This document shows, one piece after another, positions 17,413 to 27,565 of a stretch of DNA of 64,000 nucleotides. The DNA is from Colwellia echini. Its GTDB lineage: Bacteria > Pseudomonadota > Gammaproteobacteria > Enterobacterales > Alteromonadaceae. Below the pieces are notes generated by a model. It had not been told where the DNA came from, made no database searches, and saw only the letters and a program-made list of their open reading frames with translations. The stretch is taken from assembly GCF_002843355.2 (NCBI RefSeq), contig NZ_PJAI02000011.1, forward strand, positions 1-64,000. Direction: 5' to 3'. A program made the position numbers and the translations under genes. Each line of letters starts with the position of its first letter. Position 1 is the first letter of the stretch.

Positions 17413-17805
17413 CTACTCTTGTTGCTCAATCGTTTCAAATTCAAATTGGCTATAAATACGTTGTATTTCTTTAAATTCTCTACTTTTATTTTTTGAGTAT
17501 ATAACGCTTCCGTATTCGACTACATTAAACGCTAAGTAAACTGGTATTGTATTAATATCAACAATTGATAATTTACCCTCAGGTAAGTTCAATTGTTCAG
17601 ACCATATTAGCGACAATTCATGTGGTCTTAATTTTCGATCTAAATCGCTTAATTTAAAATTATTAAATGCTATACCAATGTCGATATCACTATGTTCGTG
17701 TGCTGTACCTTTAGCTTGTGAACCGTATAGCCATATTACTTCTATGTCTTTATTGCTTTTGGCATGTTTAACAATGCTGTCGAGTATATCATTAATGTTT
17801 TGCAT
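17413..17805 (-). CDS. mntA: MntA-like minimal nucleotidyltransferase antitoxin
   Basis: A protein of about 130 residues with the nucleotidyltransferase motif GSX10DXD: G28-S29 and D40/D42 in LYGSQAKGTAHEHSDIDIGI. MntA proteins neutralise HepT by AMPylating it. I chose the ATG at 17805 (MQNINDILDS), which has GGTGG upstream; the longer frame begins with a TTG at 17853 and is less likely. It is followed by hepT after 13 bp, antitoxin first. Confidence 0.88.
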   Translation of the reverse strand: MQNINDILDSIVKHAKSNKDIEVIWLYGSQAKGTAHEHSDIDIGIAFNNFKLSDLDRKLRPHELSLIWSEQLNLPEGKLSIVDINTIPVYLAFNVVEYGSVIYSKNKSREFKEIQRIYSQFEFETIEQQE

Positions 17806-17883
17806 TGATTGCCCACCTTTGAATAACCATTGGCGAAGACTCTTTATTAGCAAAGCCGTCTACAAATATTTGTTGCACATATT

Positions 17884-18193
17884 TCGCCTGCAGGGCAGTC
17901 TCCTACAAAACTCGGTATATCGCCTGCAGGGCAGTCTTCTACAAAACCGTTATTTCGCCTGCAAGGCAACCTCCTACAAAACCATGGTATATCGCCTGCA
18001 GGGCATCATCATACAAAATTCGGTATCTCGCTTGCAGGGCAGTCTCCTACAAAACCTGGTATATCGCCTGCAGGGCAGTCTTCTACAAAACCGTTATTTC
18101 GCCTGCAAGGCAGCCTCCTACAAAACCATGGTATATCGCCTGCAGGGCAGCCTGTTACAAACTCGGTATCTCGCCTGCAGGGCAGCCTCCTAC
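17884..18193. repeat. Array D: nine units of the 23-bp repeat with 36-bp period
   Basis: Units start at 17884, 17920, 17955, 17992, 18028, 18064, 18099, 18136 and 18171, all in the same orientation. The linkers fall into a set of four that repeats: units 1-4 (17884-18027) match units 5-8 (18028-18170), so the array contains a 144-bp higher-order duplication. Each unit carries the CCTGCAGG or CCTGCAAGG core. The remaining 18194-18239 holds only a degenerate piece (TTCGCCTCTAC). Regular spacing resembles CRISPR, but the linkers recur and there are no cas genes. Confidence 0.9.
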
Positions 18194-18239
18194 GATCATT
18201 GTGATTAGAGGTGGATGAATTCGCCTCTACACATTTATA

Positions 18240-20546
18240 TTATTTGTCTGATTTATATTCGTAGTTGTAGTAGCCGTAATAGCCGTAGGCGTTGCTGGCT
18301 TTTTTCAGTACGCCGTTAAATACTACACCTTTTACATCTATGCCATTTTGTTCAAAACGTTGACGGGCATAGTCGATTTCTTTCAAAGCATTTTGTCCAA
18401 ATCGCGTTACCATTAACATACTGCCTGCATGGCCACCTACAATGGCAGGATCGGTTACCGCTAAAATAGGCGGTGTATCAATAATAACAATATCGTATTT
18501 GCTTTTTACTTCTTCAATTAATTTACTGAAGTTACTGTGCATCAATAATTCTGACGGATTTGGTGGCACTTGGCCGCGGGTAATAACGTCTAATCCGTTT
18601 ACATTTGTTGATTTAGTTACTTGTTCAAGGTTTTGTTGGCCTGACAAGTAGTCAGATAAGCCATTTTCAGCGTCAAAACCAAAGTGCTTTTGTAAATAAC
18701 CTTTACGCATATCAGCATCTACTACTAATACTTTTTGGCCACTTTGCGCGAGTACTGCACCTAAGTTGGCTGAAATAAATGATTTACCTACACTCGGAGA
18801 TGGGCCTGATATTGCTATAACATTGTTCTTAGCTTCCATCATGGCAAAGTGCAAACTAGTTCGTAAGCTTCGTAATGCTTCTATTGATAAGTCAGCCGGG
18901 TTTTCTACTGCTAATAAGTTTTTATGTAATAAACCTTTACGTTTACTACTTCGAGATAAACTTTTACTAATGCCTTTACCAAGTCCTTTACTTAGCCCTT
19001 TAGCAAAAGTGGTTAATTTGTCTTGGTGTACTGAAAATGGCACGCTAGCATATACTGGTAAACCAATTGCTTCTATTTCACTCGGATCTTCAACACCTTT
19101 ATGTAATGCTTTTTGCACTAATACAATAGCGATAGCTAACATGCCACCTAGCATGGTTGCCATTACTACAATTAATGCTTTTTTAGGTTTAACAGGTTTA
19201 GTAGTATTAACTTCAGCTACATCAATAATACGTACATTACCAACCGTGCCTGCACGTACAATATCTAACTCTTGCACTTTACCTAATAACATCATGTAAA
19301 TTTCGTTACCCACTTCAACATCTCGTGTTAAACCAAGTAATTTTTGTTGCATTTCTGGTAAATCAGAAATCTTTTGTGCTAAAGCATCACGTTGATCTTG
19401 CACAGCAGAAATTTGCTCAACAATACCTTGGTAATTAGGATGATTACGTTTGAATTTTCGCGACATGGCTAAGCGTTCAAGATCTAGCTCTTGTAATTTA
19501 GTATCAAGGTCAACAATTTGCTCTAATACGCCTTGCGTTTCGAGAGTAATATTTACAGATTGTTGATTTTTTTGATAATCGTTAAATAAGCTTTCAGATT
19601 GTTCTAACTCTTTTTTAATTTCGGGTAATTGAACTTCTAAAAAGTCGAGTGATTTTTTTGCTTCTGCTGAATTTCTATCAACATTTCGGCGTACATATAT
19701 TTGTGAAATTTCATTAAGCACTTTTTCACTGTATTCTGGATTCGCATTTTCAAAATTTAAGTTTACTATTCCCGAGTCTTTACCTTTTTCACTGGCGCCA
19801 ATGGCAGCTTGTAAATCTAAAATAGTATTTAAGCGATCTTTTCTCGTTAAAGTAAACTCTGTGTTTGGCCTGGCGACAAGTGATTTGATAATCAGCATGA
19901 AACTACCATTACTAACTTCTTCACCTACTTTTCCTGAAAGAACTTTATCACCATCTTCAGTTAATAAAGTAAAATTGTTATTTTCGTTCGCTTGTACTAT
20001 GTAATTTTTATCTATTGCATATTTAGGTACATCAAATCTGAACACATTAATACTCTCACCACCCCAAGCATAAGTTTCAGCGCCAAAACTAGGTTGTGCA
20101 ACATCACCTGGTTTTACTGGCGTAAATTTTCTAAAACTACGGCCACCAATAATGGGATATAACTTAGGTTGCGCTACTATATCTAAATGTAAATTATCTA
20201 CCGCTTCACCAATAACAGAGCGAGATTTTAATAATTCAATTTCGGTAATTGATTTAGAGCTGCTTTCAAACATGCCAGCCATGTCATCTAAGCCAGGTAC
20301 TGAACCACCGCTTTCTTCAACTTGAATCATGGCCGTAGCTTGGTAGATAGGTGTTGAAAATATAGCTACAGCAACACCAACTACCATAAAAACAGTTGTT
20401 AAAATGATAATAAAATACTTACGATCGAGTAAGGCGCCAAACAGGGCCATTAAATCTATTTCGTTAGCAGGTGCATTGTTTTGTTGGTTACGACCTGTTG
20501 ATTGGTTATTACTTACAGGTTGAGTTGAATTTACATTAGTTGACAT
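18240..20546 (-). CDS. wzc: Wzc-type polysaccharide co-polymerase and tyrosine autokinase
   Basis: A 768-residue inner-membrane protein that controls polymer length and export. TM1 lies at about 44-64 and TM2 at about 457-478, with a periplasmic Wzz-like domain and long coiled coil (about 290-400) between. The cytoplasmic BY-kinase has Walker A SGPSPSVGKS (580-589), Walker A' VLVVDADMRK (606-615) and Walker B IVIIDTPP (686-693). The C-terminus is tyrosine-rich, with seven Tyr between 754 and 764, the usual autophosphorylation cluster. A Lys/Ser/Gly-rich linker (about 516-540) separates TM2 from the kinase. wzb and wza lie just upstream on the same strand. Confidence 0.95.
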   Translation of the reverse strand: MSTNVNSTQPVSNNQSTGRNQQNNAPANEIDLMALFGALLDRKYFIIILTTVFMVVGVAVAIFSTPIYQATAMIQVEESGGSVPGLDDMAGMFESSSKSITEIELLKSRSVIGEAVDNLHLDIVAQPKLYPIIGGRSFRKFTPVKPGDVAQPSFGAETYAWGGESINVFRFDVPKYAIDKNYIVQANENNNFTLLTEDGDKVLSGKVGEEVSNGSFMLIIKSLVARPNTEFTLTRKDRLNTILDLQAAIGASEKGKDSGIVNLNFENANPEYSEKVLNEISQIYVRRNVDRNSAEAKKSLDFLEVQLPEIKKELEQSESLFNDYQKNQQSVNITLETQGVLEQIVDLDTKLQELDLERLAMSRKFKRNHPNYQGIVEQISAVQDQRDALAQKISDLPEMQQKLLGLTRDVEVGNEIYMMLLGKVQELDIVRAGTVGNVRIIDVAEVNTTKPVKPKKALIVVMATMLGGMLAIAIVLVQKALHKGVEDPSEIEAIGLPVYASVPFSVHQDKLTTFAKGLSKGLGKGISKSLSRSSKRKGLLHKNLLAVENPADLSIEALRSLRTSLHFAMMEAKNNVIAISGPSPSVGKSFISANLGAVLAQSGQKVLVVDADMRKGYLQKHFGFDAENGLSDYLSGQQNLEQVTKSTNVNGLDVITRGQVPPNPSELLMHSNFSKLIEEVKSKYDIVIIDTPPILAVTDPAIVGGHAGSMLMVTRFGQNALKEIDYARQRFEQNGIDVKGVVFNGVLKKASNAYGYYGYYNYEYKSDK

Positions 20547-20662
20547 AATTGGTGTAACTTCTAATAAGTGTGCCTAATTTAAACTGCGATATTTATGTTG
20601 TTTATAATATTTTAATTATTAACTACAGCTTAAAGTTTTAAAACTTGTATTTGGCTATCGCT

Positions 20663-21115
20663 TTAAATATATTTTGTCCAAGCAGTACATGCTTTGTCGA
20701 TTAACTGATAAACATGTTCAAACGCTTCATGGCTTTGCCTATATGGATCAGGTACTTCTATATCATCAAGCCATTTACCTAACAAAAAGGTTTTTCCGCG
20801 GGCTTGTGGATATTGACCTAATAAGTCACTGAGATGTCTATCTTCCATCACTAAAATCAAATCATTTTCAGCAACTAATGCTGAGCTTAATTGACGCGCT
20901 TTGTGCGCGTCCATATTAATGTCATAGGTTAAAGCAATGCTACTAGCGGTTGATTCTGCACCTTTATCTACTAAAGCGGTTAATCCTGCTGATGAAACTT
21001 TGATGTTGTTATTAGCAGACTTTTTATCTAGCTTATCTTTAAGTAAATATTCAGCCGTAGGGCTGCGACAAATATTACCCGCACAAACAACTAAAATAGA
21101 GTTAAACATACCCAT
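20663..21115 (-). CDS. wzb: Low-molecular-weight protein tyrosine phosphatase
   Basis: A 150-residue phosphatase with the P-loop CAGNICRSP (catalytic Cys at about 11, Arg at about 17) and the DPY general-acid loop in VPDPYRQSHE. It should dephosphorylate the Wzc tyrosine cluster, allowing cycles of polymer assembly. The first Met overlaps the wza stop at 21115; MFNSILVV two codons later is an equal start. The order wza-wzb-wzc is standard. Confidence 0.93.
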   Translation of the reverse strand: MGMFNSILVVCAGNICRSPTAEYLLKDKLDKKSANNNIKVSSAGLTALVDKGAESTASSIALTYDINMDAHKARQLSSALVAENDLILVMEDRHLSDLLGQYPQARGKTFLLGKWLDDIEVPDPYRQSHEAFEHVYQLIDKACTAWTKYI

Positions 21116-22242
21116 TAAAATATAACTCCTTGCGATTTGATTTGTGAAACACTATATACGGCCTGTACTGTAGGTATTAGCTGACTAATTAAACGATTCC
21201 AACGAGCTACAGGGGCAGTGGTTACATACACAATATCACGAGGTTGTAATTTAAATTGATCGGCTAAAACTAAAGCAACGGCATTTTGTGCATGTAATTG
21301 ATAAACGTCAGCAATAATACCTTCTTCATTTGCATCACGTTTACGCATAACAAAAATACCACTAGCATCGGCGGTCGCTTCGTTTATACCACCTACATCA
21401 CTTAAGGCTTCGGCTAAACTTAAACCGTAACGACTTATGTTCATGCTTCCTGCTTTAGTTACATCGCCTAATACAAATACTTTTTGGTTGTCGCTACGAC
21501 TAACATGAATGATATCACCGTCACGCATTAAACGGTTTTGTGAAATATCACCTTTAGTATAAAAATCATCTAAACGAATATTTTCTGTTTTGCCTTTGCT
21601 GGTGAAAGTAACTACTCGCCAATCTGCCATTTCAGTTAAGCCGCCGGCAAGGTTGAGTGCATCAATAATAGTTAATGGTAATTCCGTAATAGGTAACACA
21701 CCAGGGCTTTTAACTTCGCCTGTTACATAAGATCTTTGGCTTTTAAAGGCAACAACTTTAAGATCCACTTGTGGTTTTTCAATCACTTTACTGAGTTTTT
21801 CAACCAGTAAATCATGTAGTTGTCGAATTGTTTTACCTGCAGCAGGTAAATTAGGGGCATAAGCATATGTTATTGTACCGTCTGCTTGAATTCTAAAACC
21901 ATCAAATTCAGCGGTTCTTTGTACTGCTGCTGGAATAGTTAGTTCAGGATGGTCCCAAACACCAATTGATAATACGTCACCCACGCCAAGAATATAATCA
22001 TAACCATCACTGATCATAGGGTTACGAGTTTTAGGTTGGGTATGTGCTTGTTGGGGTTGGTTTAATTGCGATATAAGTCTAGAGTCAATAACTTCAATAT
22101 TAACGTTGGATAAGTCTTGTTCGAGGGTGGAGTTATTATGGTCAGCATCAACGCCATCCATATGACTACCAGGAATAACAGTACAACCACTTAAGATTAA
22201 TAATGAAAATGAGATAACTAAATTTTTAGAGTATTTTAACAT
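21115..22242 (-). CDS. wza: Outer-membrane polysaccharide export lipoprotein
   Basis: A 375-residue Wza homologue. The signal peptide ends in a lipobox with Cys20 (ILSGC). A polysaccharide-export domain follows (YDYILGVGDVLSIGVWDHPEL at about 81-101, split here as YDYILGVGDVL and SIGVWDHPEL), then two SLBB-type ligand-binding domains (QRSYVTGEVKSPGV and KVFVLGDVTKAGSM). The C-terminus ends with the helix that would cross the outer membrane (LISQLIPTVQAVYSV). It forms the octameric exit channel for the polymer. It is the first gene of the polysaccharide operon, so the promoter should be in the 335 bp before it. Confidence 0.94.
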   Translation of the reverse strand: MLKYSKNLVISFSLLILSGCTVIPGSHMDGVDADHNNSTLEQDLSNVNIEVIDSRLISQLNQPQQAHTQPKTRNPMISDGYDYILGVGDVLSIGVWDHPELTIPAAVQRTAEFDGFRIQADGTITYAYAPNLPAAGKTIRQLHDLLVEKLSKVIEKPQVDLKVVAFKSQRSYVTGEVKSPGVLPITELPLTIIDALNLAGGLTEMADWRVVTFTSKGKTENIRLDDFYTKGDISQNRLMRDGDIIHVSRSDNQKVFVLGDVTKAGSMNISRYGLSLAEALSDVGGINEATADASGIFVMRKRDANEEGIIADVYQLHAQNAVALVLADQFKLQPRDIVYVTTAPVARWNRLISQLIPTVQAVYSVSQIKSQGVIF

Positions 22243-22577
22243 TCTGTAACTTATCCAATCCTTCGCTAAGTTAATTTTGTGTGCTTTTGCTTACTATTAA
22301 TAAAACCTGAACAACACTTCAATTAACTTTTAGCATTACTTTTATAATTGTTTTAATAGTAAGTTTTTGTACTGAGCTATTTTCAAGGAAAGATACATTA
22401 TATTTTTCACAAGGTTCGCATTAAAAAGTACTAACTTTTAACAACATATTATTTCGAAATATATTTGGGCTAGATGATACGTAACTTGCCCAAAATTGTC
22501 TAGCTATTAAAGGAGCTAGTCGATATTCTTTTTATGTTAGCTTGTGCATCTTACAATATTTATTTTAGCTCGTTTTC
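22243..22577 (-). promoter_or_regulatory. 335-bp leader of the polysaccharide operon
   Basis: This gap separates mutT from wza and should hold the operon promoter. On the minus strand a TATAAT lies at 22402-22397, with only a weak -35 match (TTTAAT) 17 nt before it. I found no JUMPstart/ops element (GGCGGTAG), so RfaH-type antitermination is not supported. The rest is AT-rich with no clear gene; a small TAGCT/AGCTA dyad lies near 22500-22520. Confidence 0.4.
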
Positions 22578-23012
22578 TTAGCCTGTTGATGACCGTTTTA
22601 ACTCAGCTATAATCTCTTTATTCGCTTCTGGAAACTCTAACGAGTCAAACTGCTTTAATGTAAACCAGCCTTCGCCCTGGCCTTCTTGTGCACTTGGTTC
22701 ACCAAGAAAGTTATCAACAAGGTAAACATCTAAACATACGTGCTTATCTTGCTTGCTTTTATCTTTCGCTAAGTAAGTATGCTCAATTTTTATTAATGCC
22801 TGACAAGATAATATGTCAATGCCAACTTCTTCTTTTAACTCGCGAGCCAGCGCTTGTGCTACGGTTTCATCTGCCTCTACTTTACCGCCTGGAAATTCCC
22901 ACTTACCACCTTGATGAGCATTTTCTAATCGTTTGGTTAAAAAGTAATGCGGGAAACCTTCTGCGTTTTCGCTTTTAATTACGCCTACTGCTACGTGAAC
23001 AACTTTATTCAT
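22578..23012 (-). CDS. mutT: 8-oxo-dGTP diphosphatase (Nudix)
   Basis: A 144-residue Nudix hydrolase. The Nudix box GGKVEADETVAQALARELKE plus EVGI fits GX5EX7REUXEEXGU. It would hydrolyse 8-oxo-dGTP to keep oxidised guanine out of DNA. It follows secA as in many gammaproteobacteria, but a strong hairpin terminator lies between them, so it probably has its own promoter. Confidence 0.93.
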   Translation of the reverse strand: MNKVVHVAVGVIKSENAEGFPHYFLTKRLENAHQGGKWEFPGGKVEADETVAQALARELKEEVGIDILSCQALIKIEHTYLAKDKSKQDKHVCLDVYLVDNFLGEPSAQEGQGEGWFTLKQFDSLEFPEANKEIIAELKRSSTG

Positions 23013-23044
23013 TATTTTCTCGACTAAATTTAAAACAAAAATAA

Positions 23045-23070
23045 AAATGCCAGTCGGTTGACTGGCATTT
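23045..23070 (-). terminator. Rho-independent terminator after secA
   Basis: AAATGCCAGTC and GACTGGCATTT form a perfect 11-bp stem with a GGTT loop. On the minus strand a T-rich run follows. It ends the M23-secA transcript and isolates mutT. Confidence 0.92.
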
Positions 23071-23098
23071 ATGCATCATAACTTCTGTAAACTAGCAG

Positions 23099-25783
23099 TT
23101 ATGCTAACTTGCCATGACATTGTTTGAATTTTTTACCTGAGCCACAAGGACACGGATCATTACGACCAACGCGTGGACCTTGTTGTTGCTCTACAGTCGG
23201 GTTTGAAGCCGATTGATGTTGAAAGTCTTTTGGAACGGCTTCTGCTTTTCTTCGCTGCTCTTCAACCGCTTCAACATCAGATTCTGCACGAATTTGCACT
23301 TTAGATAAAATACCTACAACATCATATTTTAGGTTTTCCAGCATTTCAGTAAACAGTTGGAAAGATTCACGTTTAAACTCTTGCTTAGGATTTTTCTGTG
23401 CATGAGCGCGTAAGCCAATACCTTGACGAAGATGATCCATCGCTGATAAATGTTCTTTCCAATGTGAATCTAAGCTTTGTAACATAACTGCTTTTTCAAA
23501 ATGACGTAAAACGTCTGCGCCAACCGCTTCTTCTTTATTTTTATAAGCTTGGTTAAACTCTACAATAATTTTTTCACGTAAGCTTTCTTCGTGCAATTTA
23601 CTGTCATCGGCAAGCCATTGAGCAATAGGTAATTCTGTTGCATATTCACCTTTTAGCTGCTCTTCAAGACCTTGAATATCCCACATTTCATCCATAGATT
23701 GACGAGGAATGTGCATGTCAATGATGCCATTAATTACATCATTACGAATAGCGCTCACCACATCACCAATTTCTTCATTATCAAGTAGTTCATTACGTTG
23801 TTCGTAAATAACACCACGTTGATCGTTGGCAACATCATCATATTCTAATAACTGTTTACGCATATCAAAGTTACGACCTTCAACTTTACGTTGCGCGTTT
23901 TCAATACTACGTGTAACCCACGGATGTTCAATTGCTTCGCCGTGCTCCATGCCTAGTTTACGCATCATGTTTGAAATACGTTCAGAGGCAAAAATACGCA
24001 TCAATGAATCTTCCATTGATAAGTAAAAACGGGTTGAACCTTCATCACCTTGGCGACCAGAGCGGCCACGAAGTTGGTTGTCTATTCGACGAGATTCATG
24101 ACGTTCAGTAGCTACAATGTGTAAACCACCTAATTCAAGTACACGGTCATGATCTATTTTCCATTGCGCTTTAGCTTTGGCAATATCGTCTTCTGTTGGA
24201 TTTTTTAACTTAGCAATAATAGCGTCTAAATTACCACCTAAAACAATATCGGTACCACGACCGGCCATGTTAGTTGCAATAGTTACTGCGCCTTCTTTAC
24301 CCGCGTCGGCTACAATTTCAGCTTCTTGTTCATGGAATTTAGCGTTAAGTACTTTGTGCTTAATTTTTGCTTTCTTTAAGAAGTTAGATAAAAATTCTGA
24401 TGTTTCAATAGCAATTGTACCAACAAGTACCGGTTGACCACGTTTAACACAGTCTTGAATATCTTCTAAAATCGCTTCAAACTTTTCTTCAGCCGTTAAG
24501 AAAATCAAATCAGATAAATCTTTACGCACCATAGGCTGGTTAGTTGGGATAATAACGGTTTCTAAGCCGTAAATATGACTAAATTCAAATGCTTCAGTAT
24601 CAGCAGTACCTGTCATACCTGATAGTTTTTCATAGATTCTGAAGTAATTTTGGAACGTAATAGAAGCTAGGGTTTGGTTTTCATTTTGAATGTTAACCCC
24701 TTCTTTAGCTTCAACTGCTTGATGTAAACCTTCTGACCAACGACGGCCGTCCATTGTACGACCAGTATGTTCATCAACAATCACTATTTCGCCGTCTTTT
24801 ACGATGTAATCAACGTTCTTTTGAAACAGTTTATGTGCACGTAATGCTGCCATAACATGGTGTAATAAGGTGATGTTAGCGGCAGAAAATAAAGTATCGC
24901 CCTCGGTTAATAATTCTTTTTCAACCATGATCTCTTCGATACGAATTTGACCACGTTCGGTTAAATAAATTTGTTTGGCTTTTTCATCAATAGTGAAATC
25001 GCCGGTACTTTCTTCGCCTTCTTTGTCTTCTTCATCTTGTTGTTCAAGCGTTGGTACTAGAGTGTTGATAATTTTGTACAAAGCTGAGCTGTCTTCAGCT
25101 TGGCCTGAAATAATTAGCGGTGTTCTGGCTTCATCAATAAGAATTGAGTCAACTTCATCGATAATAGCGAAGTGCAGTGGTTTTTGCGCACGTTCTTTGG
25201 CTGAAAAGACCATATTGTCACGTAGGTAATCGAAACCAAATTCGTTATTAGTACCGTAAGTAATATCTGCTTGGTATGCGGCTTGTTTTGCTTGTGGTGC
25301 CATGCCCGCAATATTACAGCCAACCGTTAAACCAAGAAATTCAAATAACGGGCGACTCCAATCAGCATCACGTGATGCAAGATAATCGTTAACGGTAATA
25401 ACATGCACGCCTTTACCCGTTAGAGCGTTTAAGTATGACGGTAAGGTTGCAGTAAGCGTTTTACCTTCACCTGTTCTCATTTCAGCAATTTTGCCGTCAT
25501 TAAGAACCATGCCGCCAATCATTTGTACGTCAAAATGACGCATACCAAATACGCGTTTACCGGCTTCTCTTACTACAGCAAAGGCTTCTACTAATAATTG
25601 TTCAACCGTTTCGCCTTGCGTATAACGCTCTTTAAACTCAGCGGTTTTAGCTTTTAATTCTGCATCAGTTAATGCTTCGAAAACGGGCTCAAGTGCATTG
25701 ATTTTAGTAACTTCTTTGCCCATTTTTTTCAATAATCTATCATTGCGACTACCGAATACTTTTGTTAACAAACTTCCAAACAT
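23099..25783 (-). CDS. secA: Preprotein translocase ATPase
   Basis: An 894-residue SecA, the motor that drives unfolded proteins through SecYEG. Walker A is MRTGEGKT with K at about 108, numbering like E. coli. The DEAD-type motif is [16 protein letters not shown] (about 206-221). NBD2 shows [16 protein letters not shown] and [21 protein letters not shown]-terminal SEC-C zinc motif ([15 protein letters not shown]) would bind SecB and lipids. A gap of 119 bp separates it from the M23 peptidase gene upstream on the same strand. No SecM-like arrest peptide is visible. Confidence 0.98.
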   Translation of the reverse strand: MFGSLLTKVFGSRNDRLLKKMGKEVTKINALEPVFEALTDAELKAKTAEFKERYTQGETVEQLLVEAFAVVREAGKRVFGMRHFDVQMIGGMVLNDGKIAEMRTGEGKTLTATLPSYLNALTGKGVHVITVNDYLASRDADWSRPLFEFLGLTVGCNIAGMAPQAKQAAYQADITYGTNNEFGFDYLRDNMVFSAKERAQKPLHFAIIDEVDSILIDEARTPLIISGQAEDSSALYKIINTLVPTLEQQDEEDKEGEESTGDFTIDEKAKQIYLTERGQIRIEEIMVEKELLTEGDTLFSAANITLLHHVMAALRAHKLFQKNVDYIVKDGEIVIVDEHTGRTMDGRRWSEGLHQAVEAKEGVNIQNENQTLASITFQNYFRIYEKLSGMTGTADTEAFEFSHIYGLETVIIPTNQPMVRKDLSDLIFLTAEEKFEAILEDIQDCVKRGQPVLVGTIAIETSEFLSNFLKKAKIKHKVLNAKFHEQEAEIVADAGKEGAVTIATNMAGRGTDIVLGGNLDAIIAKLKNPTEDDIAKAKAQWKIDHDRVLELGGLHIVATERHESRRIDNQLRGRSGRQGDEGSTRFYLSMEDSLMRIFASERISNMMRKLGMEHGEAIEHPWVTRSIENAQRKVEGRNFDMRKQLLEYDDVANDQRGVIYEQRNELLDNEEIGDVVSAIRNDVINGIIDMHIPRQSMDEMWDIQGLEEQLKGEYATELPIAQWLADDSKLHEESLREKIIVEFNQAYKNKEEAVGADVLRHFEKAVMLQSLDSHWKEHLSAMDHLRQGIGLRAHAQKNPKQEFKRESFQLFTEMLENLKYDVVGILSKVQIRAESDVEAVEEQRRKAEAVPKDFQHQSASNPTVEQQQGPRVGRNDPCPCGSGKKFKQCHGKLA

Positions 25784-25902
25784 CTTATTTAAACCATCTA
25801 TTGAGAATTATCAGCGACTAACTATTAGCGTCACCTTATTTGTGGATTATTATGATAACCGCCTAACGCGTATATGTAACGTGAAACCTACGCGTTAAGT
25901 GA

Positions 25903-26799
25903 TTACTTCCCTTTTCGATAAACAAACTTAATTGGATTGATTTGTTTATTATTTTTTAAAATTTCATAGTGAACATGTGGGCCTGTCGAGCGCCCTGTGC
26001 TCCCCATAAGTGCAATATGTTGCCCTTTATTAACAACATCACCGACTTTTACCAGTAAATCTTTGTTATGACCATAGCGTGTAGATAAACCATTGCCATG
26101 ATTAATTTCAATTAAGTTTCCGTACCCGTAACGCTTACCCGACCATGTTACAATGCCCGAAGCAGTTGTAATCACAGGGGTATTTTCTTTACCGGCAAAA
26201 TCTACACCTTTATGCATAGTTGCGCGGCCGTTAAACGGATCTTTACGAACGCCGTAATAAGACGAAAGCCAACCTTTGGTTATGGGTCTGCCTGATAAAT
26301 AACCATCATTTTGTATATGGTGACCAAAAGTTACAGATTCAAGCATTTCTAACTGTTTTTCTTCATGATTTATTGTATTTTCAAATTCTTCAATTTCTAA
26401 AAACAATTCTTCAAAGGTTTTATTAGTTAAAGGAAAGGTATCTGAGGCTGGGCCGCCACTGGCTGGTAGGTGGCTAAAATTAAATTCTTTTTCTGGGATG
26501 TTGGCGTCATCAGCTAAGCGATCACCCAAAGCATTTAATCGTAAAACTTGGCTTTGTAATTCAGCAAGTTTGACGGTTAGCGCAGTAATAGTTTGTTCTT
26601 TCATTTGCTCAGGGGCTAAACTTACCTGTGATGAAATTTGATACAGGTCGCTGTTGGGTTGAAATTTATTACTCAGTAATAGGTGCACAACTAAGCCAGA
26701 AACAAGCGCAAAAGCACATAACGCTGATAGCCAATGCAATTTAGTGAGTTGCATTGAAAATCGGACGTTCTTTCCGCGGTATAGTAGTGTTAAACTCAT
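25903..26799 (-). CDS. M23-family peptidoglycan metallopeptidase
   Basis: A 298-residue membrane-anchored protein. A TM segment at about 23-42 is followed by a coiled coil (about 75-150) and a LytM/M23 domain. Zinc ligands are visible in MHKGVDFAG (HxxxD) and GPHVHYEI (HxH). It would cut peptide cross-links, or, like EnvC/NlpD relatives, activate amidases if the site is not used; the ligands here look intact. An M23 gene next to secA is a recurrent arrangement in this group. It heads the minus-strand unit that continues with secA and is divergent from dciA. Confidence 0.9.
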   Translation of the reverse strand: MSLTLLYRGKNVRFSMQLTKLHWLSALCAFALVSGLVVHLLLSNKFQPNSDLYQISSQVSLAPEQMKEQTITALTVKLAELQSQVLRLNALGDRLADDANIPEKEFNFSHLPASGGPASDTFPLTNKTFEELFLEIEEFENTINHEEKQLEMLESVTFGHHIQNDGYLSGRPITKGWLSSYYGVRKDPFNGRATMHKGVDFAGKENTPVITTASGIVTWSGKRYGYGNLIEINHGNGLSTRYGHNKDLLVKVGDVVNKGQHIALMGSTGRSTGPHVHYEILKNNKQINPIKFVYRKGK

Positions 26800-26953
26800 A
26801 AGTATATTTTCGGTTTCATTATTCAGTTTGCTCTGTGCTATCTCTTAACACTCTTTGACTTAACATGTGCTGAGCGTAAGTTGAACATAATAACTGAGTT
26901 TTGTTAATTTTAATAACTTTGGTAACTTTTGGTGGTTTAAGTAATGGTAAGTA

Positions 26954-27505
26954 ATGGCTAGAAAATCGAAAGTCCCTATTAATATGGCTGCCCTATTACA
27001 AAAAACAACGGGCACTTTGTCACATATTCAGTCAAAAACCAACTCTTTGACAGCCCTAGCTGACATTGTACGGCAAATATGTCCTGATTTACCAGCAGAT
27101 GCTTTCAATATTGCCAATTGTCGCGAAGATTCCTTAATTATTGAGGTGAAATCTCCTGTTTGGGGTCAACGCCTACAGTTTGAACGTAACAATATTTGTA
27201 ATGCGTTAATGAATAATACCGAGGGAAATTTTAACCGTATTGAGATTAAAGTAAACCCACAAGGGTTTCGAAAAGAACGCCATGATATTACCGAAAAAAC
27301 ACGCGCTGAATTATTGCAGTCTCATGCCATTAATAGCGCTGAAATAGCAAATCGTTACAATGCTGGAATAAATGCAGGTATAAACGGCGTTGGTGTTGTA
27401 AATGAAAAAACCTCTAAACAGTTTTTAGAAATAGCTAAAAACGCACCAAAAGGTTTGAAAGAAAAATTAGAAAAGCTGGCATTGGTTGCCGGGAAAAGAC
27501 AATAA
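26954..27505 (+). CDS. dciA: DciA (DUF721) replicative-helicase operator protein
   Basis: A 183-residue DUF721 protein. The N-terminal KH-like domain spans about 10-105, with TALADIVRQICPDLPAD and CREDSLIIEVKSPVWGQRLQ typical of the family. The rest is charged and probably flexible. DciA is the ancestral loader of the DnaB helicase in bacteria that lack DnaC. It is the only plus-strand gene between secA and the dcw cluster and is transcribed towards lpxC. Family is clear; the function is known from other species. Confidence 0.85.
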   Translation: MARKSKVPINMAALLQKTTGTLSHIQSKTNSLTALADIVRQICPDLPADAFNIANCREDSLIIEVKSPVWGQRLQFERNNICNALMNNTEGNFNRIEIKVNPQGFRKERHDITEKTRAELLQSHAINSAEIANRYNAGINAGINGVGVVNEKTSKQFLEIAKNAPKGLKEKLEKLALVAGKRQ

Positions 27506-27565
27506 TATTGGCATGCGCAAACAAATTCCCGACTACGAAAATACAGGTAACGCACTTTGAGGGAG

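Noticed and set aside
17884-18193. CRISPR array
   Set aside because: Linkers are short and recur in sets of four, the repeat has a palindromic core, and no cas gene is present.
17678-18208. Open reading frame across array D with repeated LQGSLLQN
   Set aside because: It only translates the 23-bp repeats and overlaps mntA on the other strand; no start signal or family.
22243-22577. JUMPstart/ops element before wza
   Set aside because: No GGCGGTAG on the minus strand of this region.
25784-25902. secM upstream of secA
   Set aside because: Only 119 bp of gap and no arrest-peptide frame; the upstream gene is an M23 peptidase.
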